Source: Acidobacteriota bacterium (lineage in GTDB: Bacteria; Acidobacteriota; Terriglobia; Terriglobales; Acidobacteriaceae). Taken from it: DNA of 64,000 nt. Positions within the stretch are counted from its first letter, which is position 1. Every line of letters starts with the position of its first letter. The notes beneath the pieces are model-generated. The model did not search any database. It worked only from the letters and a program-made list of their open reading frames with translations, and had not been told where the DNA came from. The DNA lies in the NCBI GenBank assembly GCA_021816455.1, contig JAKAXU010000005.1:1-64000 (forward strand). Direction: 5' to 3'. The translations under genes and the position numbers were made by a program. Below, in pieces: positions 59,236 to 64,000 of this stretch.

Positions 59236-59694
59236 TCAAAGGTCCGCAAAGAGCGAGGGTTCCGTTGCGCTGTGCAAGGCCGGGCGAGAACGGCGACGAT
59301 GCGCAGGAGCGGGATCGCGCGCGAGCAGGTCGCGCAGCTCGGCCAGGCCGACGCGAAGCTCTTCCAGTCGATCTGGCGCGATGGAAGACGCAGGATCGGG
59401 GGTCTGGGCGATGGCCTGGCGCGCGCCTGCAAGCGTGAAACCACGCAGATGCACTAGTTCATGAATACGAAGCGCGAGTTCCAACTCGCGTCGGCGATAG
59501 AGCCGCTGTCCTGTGCCACCCTTGGAGGGCTTGAGCTGCGGGAACTGGGTCTCCCAGAAACGCAGCACAGAGGTGGCTACGCCACAGATGCGGGCGACTT
59601 CACCGATGCGGTAGTAGAGCCGATCCGGAATGGCCGGAGTAACCGAGGGAAGGGCTTCGGATCTTCGGCTGGAGCCGAGGCGATGGCGCGGCAT
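59236..59694 (-). CDS. MerR-family transcriptional regulator
   Basis: This 152-residue protein has an N-terminal MerR winged helix (about 25-95): YYRIGEVARICGVATSVLRF, WETQFPQLKPSKG and a GQRLYRRRELELALRIHEL segment. A short helical C-terminus and a basic Arg/His tail follow. No cysteine-based metal site is visible, so it belongs to the class of short MerR proteins with unknown signals, often found near stress or biosynthetic genes. The ATG at 59694 has AAGGAGG 5 nt upstream. It is followed on the minus strand by the zinc-ribbon gene. Confidence 0.88.
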   Translation of the reverse strand: MPRHRLGSSRRSEALPSVTPAIPDRLYYRIGEVARICGVATSVLRFWETQFPQLKPSKGGTGQRLYRRRELELALRIHELVHLRGFTLAGARQAIAQTPDPASSIAPDRLEELRVGLAELRDLLARDPAPAHRRRSRPALHSATEPSLFADL

Positions 59695-59889
59695 TTCATC
59701 CTCCTTAATCGGTGCGCGGCGAAAGGCAACTGGAAGAGCCATAACGGTTGCGGACTGGCTCGATCGGGTATGGCCGGTTAGCGAACGTGCCGACCTCGAT
59801 CCGAAAATTGCCCTCAGTATACCGCCGGATTCGACTCATGGACGCAATTTTGCGGCGTGACGCATGCGGCGATTCGGCAGGCATAACCC

Positions 59890-60384
59890 TCAGCCGAGTA
59901 GTTTTTCGATATGCGGGGCGAGATCGGCAGGGTCTGTGCGCGGCGCGAAGCGATCCACGACCTGACCGCTGCGATTGACGAGGAACTTGGTGAAGTTCCA
60001 CTTGATCGCCTCGGTGCCGAGCAGACCGGCTTTCTCACTCCGCAGGTATTGATAGAGCGGATGAGCATGCGGGCCATTCACATCGATCTTCGCAAAGATC
60101 GGAAAACTGACGCCGTAGTTTTTCTGGCAGAATTCGCCAATCTGAGCCTCGCTCCCAGGCTCCTGCGCGCCAAACTGGTTACAGGGGAAACCGAGTACGA
60201 CGAAGCCACGATCTTTGAATTGCCGGAAAAGCACTTCGAGACCGGCATATTGTGGCGTGAAGCCGCACTGTGAAGCGGTGTTGACGATGAGCATAACCTT
60301 GCCTTCAAAGCGGGCCAATGGGCAGTCGCTGCCATCCAGCAGCGGCGCGGAGAAGGAGTAGACCGGGGAAGCAACGACAGACAT
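59890..60384 (-). CDS. Glutathione/thioredoxin-dependent peroxidase (GPx family)
   Basis: This 164-residue cytoplasmic peroxidase carries the catalytic Cys40 in NTASQCGFTPQY (cysteine, not selenocysteine), Gln74 in PCNQFGAQEPG, and Trp129-Asn130 in KWNFTKFL, i.e. the full GPx tetrad. In bacteria such enzymes often use thioredoxin. The ATG at 60384 has GAGGA 8 nt upstream, better than the GTG at 60399. It is a single gene. Confidence 0.94.
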   Translation of the reverse strand: MSVVASPVYSFSAPLLDGSDCPLARFEGKVMLIVNTASQCGFTPQYAGLEVLFRQFKDRGFVVLGFPCNQFGAQEPGSEAQIGEFCQKNYGVSFPIFAKIDVNGPHAHPLYQYLRSEKAGLLGTEAIKWNFTKFLVNRSGQVVDRFAPRTDPADLAPHIEKLLG

Positions 60385-60539
60385 GGGAAAAATCCTCACG
60401 AGTTGGAATCCATTGCGTCTATGTATAAGTTAATCCGAATATCTCGGCGACGGCAGTTGTCATGAGGATAAGAGAGTTTTCCGCCCCACGGAGTTGAGCG
60501 CAGCGGAGCAGACCGAGCGGAAGAACTGGGGGGATGAGA

Positions 60540-60740
60540 ATGCAGGATATAGTGAGAAGCGAAGCCGGTTTCAGGTGCGCCGGCTGCGGGGAATGGAACG
60601 AGACGGTTGTCGATCCTTCGGCGGGTCTGCGGCAGCTTTATGTCGAGGATTGCCAGGTTTGCTGCAAGCCCAACGTGCTTCGAATTGGATGGATGGAGAG
60701 GGCGGAACGGTGGCAAATCGAGTCCGAAGTGGAAAGTTGA
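60540..60740 (+). CDS. CPXCG-motif cysteine-rich small protein
   Basis: This 66-residue zinc-ribbon-like protein has CAGCGEWNETVVDPSAG near residues 13-29 and the second knuckle CQVCCKPN at about 38-45, matching the Cys-rich CPXCG family of unknown function. An ATG at 60534 adds two residues, but the G-run acting as ribosome-binding site fits 60540 better. It overlaps the open but non-coding upstream extension of bamA. Confidence 0.8.
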   Translation: MQDIVRSEAGFRCAGCGEWNETVVDPSAGLRQLYVEDCQVCCKPNVLRIGWMERAERWQIESEVES

Positions 60741-60969
60741 CCCAATCTGCGGGCACTGGATTTGGGCTGGGGTGGTGCGGTCCAATATAATCAAGTTTTC
60801 GTCAACCATCATGGATTCCGGGGGGTTCTCCGGAGGCATGCGGTCCGGATTCAGGAGTGGTTTTATCCGGCCACTACGATTTTCGAGCAGTGAGGGTGCG
60901 CTTATCTTTCCCGTTCAGTCGATCTATACACGGTGTTCTACCAGTGGTTCCCGCGAAGAGGTGACTTCA

Positions 60970-63855
60970 TTGAGCGCCGGGCGCCCTCGATCATGGAATC
61001 CTCGATGGCGCCGCATCGGCGCGTGTCTGCGAGGCTGGCGGTTGCTGGCCCTGCTGCTGGCGTTGCTCTGCGCCGCCAGCGGATTTTCCACTCGCCTGGC
61101 CGCGCAGGAAGGTCCAAATACGATCTATCAGATTCGCGTGATCGGTAACCGTCGCATTCCGAAGGAGACAATCCTGGCGCGGCTGTTTACGCATGTAGGC
61201 GACACGTACGATCCGGCGTCGATTGAGCGCGACTTCAATTCGCTGTGGAATACCGGCTACTTCGAGGATCTGCGCATCGAACGCGAGGACTCCGACAAGG
61301 GCATCATTCTGGATATCTTTGTGCTGGAGCGGCCGACGATCCGCGAGATCAACTACAAAGGTCTGAACTCGGTCTCGCAGTCCGATGTGCTGGATCGATT
61401 TAAGAAGGAAAAAGTCGGCCTGTCGGTCGAAAGCCAGTACGACCCGACGAAAATCAAGCATGCCGAGACGGTGCTGAAGCAGTTGCTGGCAGAGCACGGC
61501 CATCAGTTTGCCACCATCCGCACGGATGTGAAGCGGATTCCGCCGGCATCGGTTCAGGTCAACTTCAACATCAAGGAAGGTCCGACGGTCAAAGTCGGCA
61601 ACATCAAGTTCGTCGGCAATCAGCACATCAGCAGCCTCATCCTGCGTCGTTCGATGCGCAATTTGCGCCCGATCGGCATTCCGTACTCGATTTTCTTTGA
61701 GGATCTTTTCCCGAAGACTTACGACAGCTCGAAGCTGGAGGAAGACTCGGAGCGGGTGCGCCAGGCGTACCGCGACCGTGGCTACTACAACGCGGCGGTG
61801 GAAGATCCGAAGACGCAGATTCGGGATCAGGGCGGGCTGAATTTCTTCACCTTCCAGCCGAACAAGGGCAAGCGCATCGACATCCTGATGCCGATCGAGG
61901 AAGGCCAGCGTTATCGGCTGGGTCACATCACGTTCACTGGCAACAAGGCGGTGAACAATACGCGCGCGCTGCGCAATACCTTCCCGATCAAGGACGGAGC
62001 GGTCTTCAATGCGACGGCGATCGGCAAGGGTCTGGAGAACCTGAAGAAGGCTTACGGTCAGTTGGGCTACATCAACTTTGGCGCCATTCCAAGCGCGACG
62101 GTGGATGACAAAAACCATACTGTGTCTCTGAACGTGGACATCGACGAAGGGAAGCAGTTCTACGTCTCGCGCATCGAAATTCAAGGCAATACGCTGACGC
62201 GCGACCGGGTGATCCGGCGCGAGCTGCTGCTGCAGGAGGGCCAGGTCTACAACTCGCAGCTCTGGGAGTACAGCCTTCTGCGCCTGAACCAGCTCGACTA
62301 CTTCGATCCACTGAAGGTCGATCAGGACACCGAGGCGCACCAGAACACTGAGGCAGGCACGGTCGATCTGCTGCTGAAGGTGAAGGAAAAGGGCAAGAAC
62401 TCGATTGGTCTGAATGGCGGCGTATCCGGTCTGGAGGGCGCGTTCCTGGGAGTGAACTACCAGACGAACAACTTCCTGGGCCTGGGCGAGACGCTGAGCC
62501 TGCAGGCGAACCTGGGCAACGTGCAGCGGCAGTTCCTGTTCGGCTTCACACAGCCATACTTCCACAATCGCCCCCTGAATATCGGCTTCCAGGTATTCAA
62601 TACGAAGTCCGACTACAACCCAGCCAGGAATTACTCGGCGACGGCGGGGATCGGCTACAACCAGTTACAGGCCAACAACACCCTGGTGCAGGACTACAAC
62701 AGCGCGAAGACGGGCATGAACTTCTCGATGAGCTACCCGCTGCCGCACCACAACTTCCAGCGCGTGGGCTTCACATACTCGCTGACGCGGTCCACCATCA
62801 CGGCGTTCAGTTCGGCCTCGCAGGAGCTCTTCCAAACGCTGAACTTCCGCTCCGGAATCCAGGGGCAGAACGCGCTGGCTGGCATCGTGAGCAGCTCGCT
62901 CTCGCTGAGCTACAGTCTGAGCACGATCAGCGACCCGATGCGTCCACGCACCGGCAGGGAGTTCTCGGCTCTGGTGCAGACCTCTGGTCTGTTTGGCGAT
63001 GTCCGCTACGTGATGCCTGCACTGGCCTACAAGCAGTTCACTCCGGTAAAGGGCCTGTGGCCGTCGCCGCAGGGAAGGAACGTGCTGGGCTGGCGCGCAG
63101 AACTGAAGTACATTCAGGGCTGGGGCGGCGATGTGGCTCCGCCAAATGATCGATTCTACGCCGGCGGCGAAGCCGACCTGCGCGGATTCGATGTCCGCTC
63201 GGCGACGCCATACGCCTATATTCCGAACCGCATCAGCTTCCAACTGGAAAACCCCGATGGAAGCTGCATTCCGCGCGATCCTTATAACCCGCAGCTCAAC
63301 CAGTGCATTCAGATTCCACTGCCGGTGTACAGCGTCGTTTCAATCGGCGGTGACACGGATTTCACCAACAACCTGGAGTACCGCATTCCGATCGTGGGAC
63401 CGATTACCTTAGCCATCTTTGACGACTTCGGGATCGCCACTTCGGTGGACAACAACCAGCTCCAGGAAAGCCCGGAAGGCTATGCCAGCCTGAACTCTCC
63501 GCTCTACGGCTGCCCAGTCTACAACAACGGAACCTGCGAAGGCGGAGTACAGATTCACTTCAGCGACTACATTCGCCCGCTGTCCGGAACAAACTTCAGG
63601 CCACGCATGTCCACCGGCGGCGAATTGCAGGTAATCATGCCGATCATCAACGCGCCAGTGCGCCTCTACTACGCATGGAACCCGATGCGTATCGACCGGC
63701 AGAATCCCGGCGAAACGCTCATCACACGCTCCATGTTCCCGCCGGGCGGAGCAGGCGATTACTCCTATCAGCGGGCAATTCAGTTGTATGGCCCGCAGTA
63801 CCTGATGCGCGAGCCGCATGCAACCTTCCGCCTGACGGTCTCGACGACCTTCTGA
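60970..63855 (+). CDS. bamA: Outer membrane protein assembly factor BamA (Omp85)
   Basis: BamA inserts beta-barrel proteins into the outer membrane. After a long basic n-region and signal peptide (cleavage near LAA-Q), POTRA domains occupy about residues 45-420, e.g. IYQIRVIGNRRIPKETI, IREINYKGLNSVSQSDVL, VKVGNIKFVGNQHISS and YVSRIEIQGNTLTRDRVI. The Omp85 barrel follows to the end, with FYAGGEADLRGFD (loop 6 type VRGF variant) and a terminal FRLTVSTTF ending in Phe. I place the start at TTG 60970, which has GAGGTGA 4-6 nt upstream and gives 961 residues. The GTG at 60961 and the earlier open frame to 60607 are less likely. It is transcribed alone. Confidence 0.93.
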   Translation: MSAGRPRSWNPRWRRIGACLRGWRLLALLLALLCAASGFSTRLAAQEGPNTIYQIRVIGNRRIPKETILARLFTHVGDTYDPASIERDFNSLWNTGYFEDLRIEREDSDKGIILDIFVLERPTIREINYKGLNSVSQSDVLDRFKKEKVGLSVESQYDPTKIKHAETVLKQLLAEHGHQFATIRTDVKRIPPASVQVNFNIKEGPTVKVGNIKFVGNQHISSLILRRSMRNLRPIGIPYSIFFEDLFPKTYDSSKLEEDSERVRQAYRDRGYYNAAVEDPKTQIRDQGGLNFFTFQPNKGKRIDILMPIEEGQRYRLGHITFTGNKAVNNTRALRNTFPIKDGAVFNATAIGKGLENLKKAYGQLGYINFGAIPSATVDDKNHTVSLNVDIDEGKQFYVSRIEIQGNTLTRDRVIRRELLLQEGQVYNSQLWEYSLLRLNQLDYFDPLKVDQDTEAHQNTEAGTVDLLLKVKEKGKNSIGLNGGVSGLEGAFLGVNYQTNNFLGLGETLSLQANLGNVQRQFLFGFTQPYFHNRPLNIGFQVFNTKSDYNPARNYSATAGIGYNQLQANNTLVQDYNSAKTGMNFSMSYPLPHHNFQRVGFTYSLTRSTITAFSSASQELFQTLNFRSGIQGQNALAGIVSSSLSLSYSLSTISDPMRPRTGREFSALVQTSGLFGDVRYVMPALAYKQFTPVKGLWPSPQGRNVLGWRAELKYIQGWGGDVAPPNDRFYAGGEADLRGFDVRSATPYAYIPNRISFQLENPDGSCIPRDPYNPQLNQCIQIPLPVYSVVSIGGDTDFTNNLEYRIPIVGPITLAIFDDFGIATSVDNNQLQESPEGYASLNSPLYGCPVYNNGTCEGGVQIHFSDYIRPLSGTNFRPRMSTGGELQVIMPIINAPVRLYYAWNPMRIDRQNPGETLITRSMFPPGGAGDYSYQRAIQLYGPQYLMREPHATFRLTVSTTF

Positions 63856-63881
63856 GGAAGCAGTAGCCACAACAGAGAACG

Positions 63882-63915
63882 AAGGCCCTTCGAAGCTGCT
63901 GCTCGAAGGGCCTTT
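63882..63915 (+). terminator. Hairpin terminator after bamA
   Basis: A 12-bp perfect stem (AAGGCCCTTCGA / TCGAAGGGCCTT) with a 9-nt loop ends in a short TTT. It begins 27 bp after the bamA stop. The remaining bases to the window end show no feature. Confidence 0.75.
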
Positions 63916-64000
63916 CTACGTGACGATGTCGGGAGCAGAAAGATGCCATTTGGAGGCATCACCGGTAATCCCGATTGACCAAGGCAGGGGCCACTCCTAT

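Noticed and set aside
60991-62565. 524-residue minus-strand frame opposite bamA
   Set aside because: Antisense to POTRA and barrel coding sequence; no independent support.

Overview
The window is a high-GC bacterial chromosome segment, densely coding on both strands. It has no phage genes, plasmid replication genes, CRISPR arrays, rRNA or tRNA genes that I could see. The gene content suggests an acidobacterium, probably class Terriglobia. The main grounds are a membrane-anchored winged-helix/TPR regulator, a tricorn-like protease, a GH57/DUF3536 protein, GH127 and GH35 glycosidases, a GT21 (HpnI-like) glycosyltransferase and several small zinc-ribbon proteins. This assignment is inference from gene content; no 16S gene is present.

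Layout. 0.1-1.3 kb: a PLP trans-sulfuration enzyme behind a small palindrome and a C18 tract. 1.3-7 kb (minus): nnr-tsaE, an EmrA/TolC-type efflux pair, and a divergent sigma-like regulator. 7.2-12 kb: polyphosphate kinase converging on a winged-helix/TPR membrane regulator. 12.2-16.9 kb: a very large pyruvate:ferredoxin oxidoreductase (1562 residues). 17-25.5 kb is a patchwork: an AT-richer FAD oxidoreductase, a peroxiredoxin, an exported repeat protein, an orphan peptide-type ABC ATPase, a c-type-heme/propeller/TPR protein, and then a small graveyard. The graveyard holds a duplicated scrap of that ATPase and an interrupted IS5-like transposase N-terminus. It is followed by an internally duplicated membrane protein. 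25.7-28.4 kb: rel, flanked by two near-identical 54-bp structured repeats.

28.4-43.5 kb is rich in peptidases (tricorn-like, S9 peptidase, prolyl oligopeptidase). They are interspersed with a GH57 protein, a dienelactone-hydrolase-like protein, infC (ATC start, separated from rpmI-rplT) and two MacB/FtsX permeases. 43.6-46 kb: a GT21 glycosyltransferase with a Rieske oxygenase 33 bp downstream. 46-50 kb: asnS, a CSS/EAL phosphodiesterase, and frr. 50-55 kb: a sugar locus, with Gfo/Idh/MocA and GH127 genes divergent from a GH35 beta-galactosidase. 55.2-64 kb: a His-rich small protein, HtrA, coaE-folD, a tiny zinc-ribbon protein, a MerR regulator, glutathione peroxidase, a CPXCG protein and bamA.

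Taken together this is mostly a core-genome neighbourhood (cofactor, translation, envelope, stringent response) of a heterotroph equipped for extracellular peptide and plant-polysaccharide use. I found no single clearly novel defence or mobile system. The items most worth follow-up are the expanded PFOR, the GT21-Rieske pair, the heme-propeller-TPR protein with its leader hairpin, the repeat family around rel, and start codons that directly abut -10-like boxes (candidate leaderless mRNAs).
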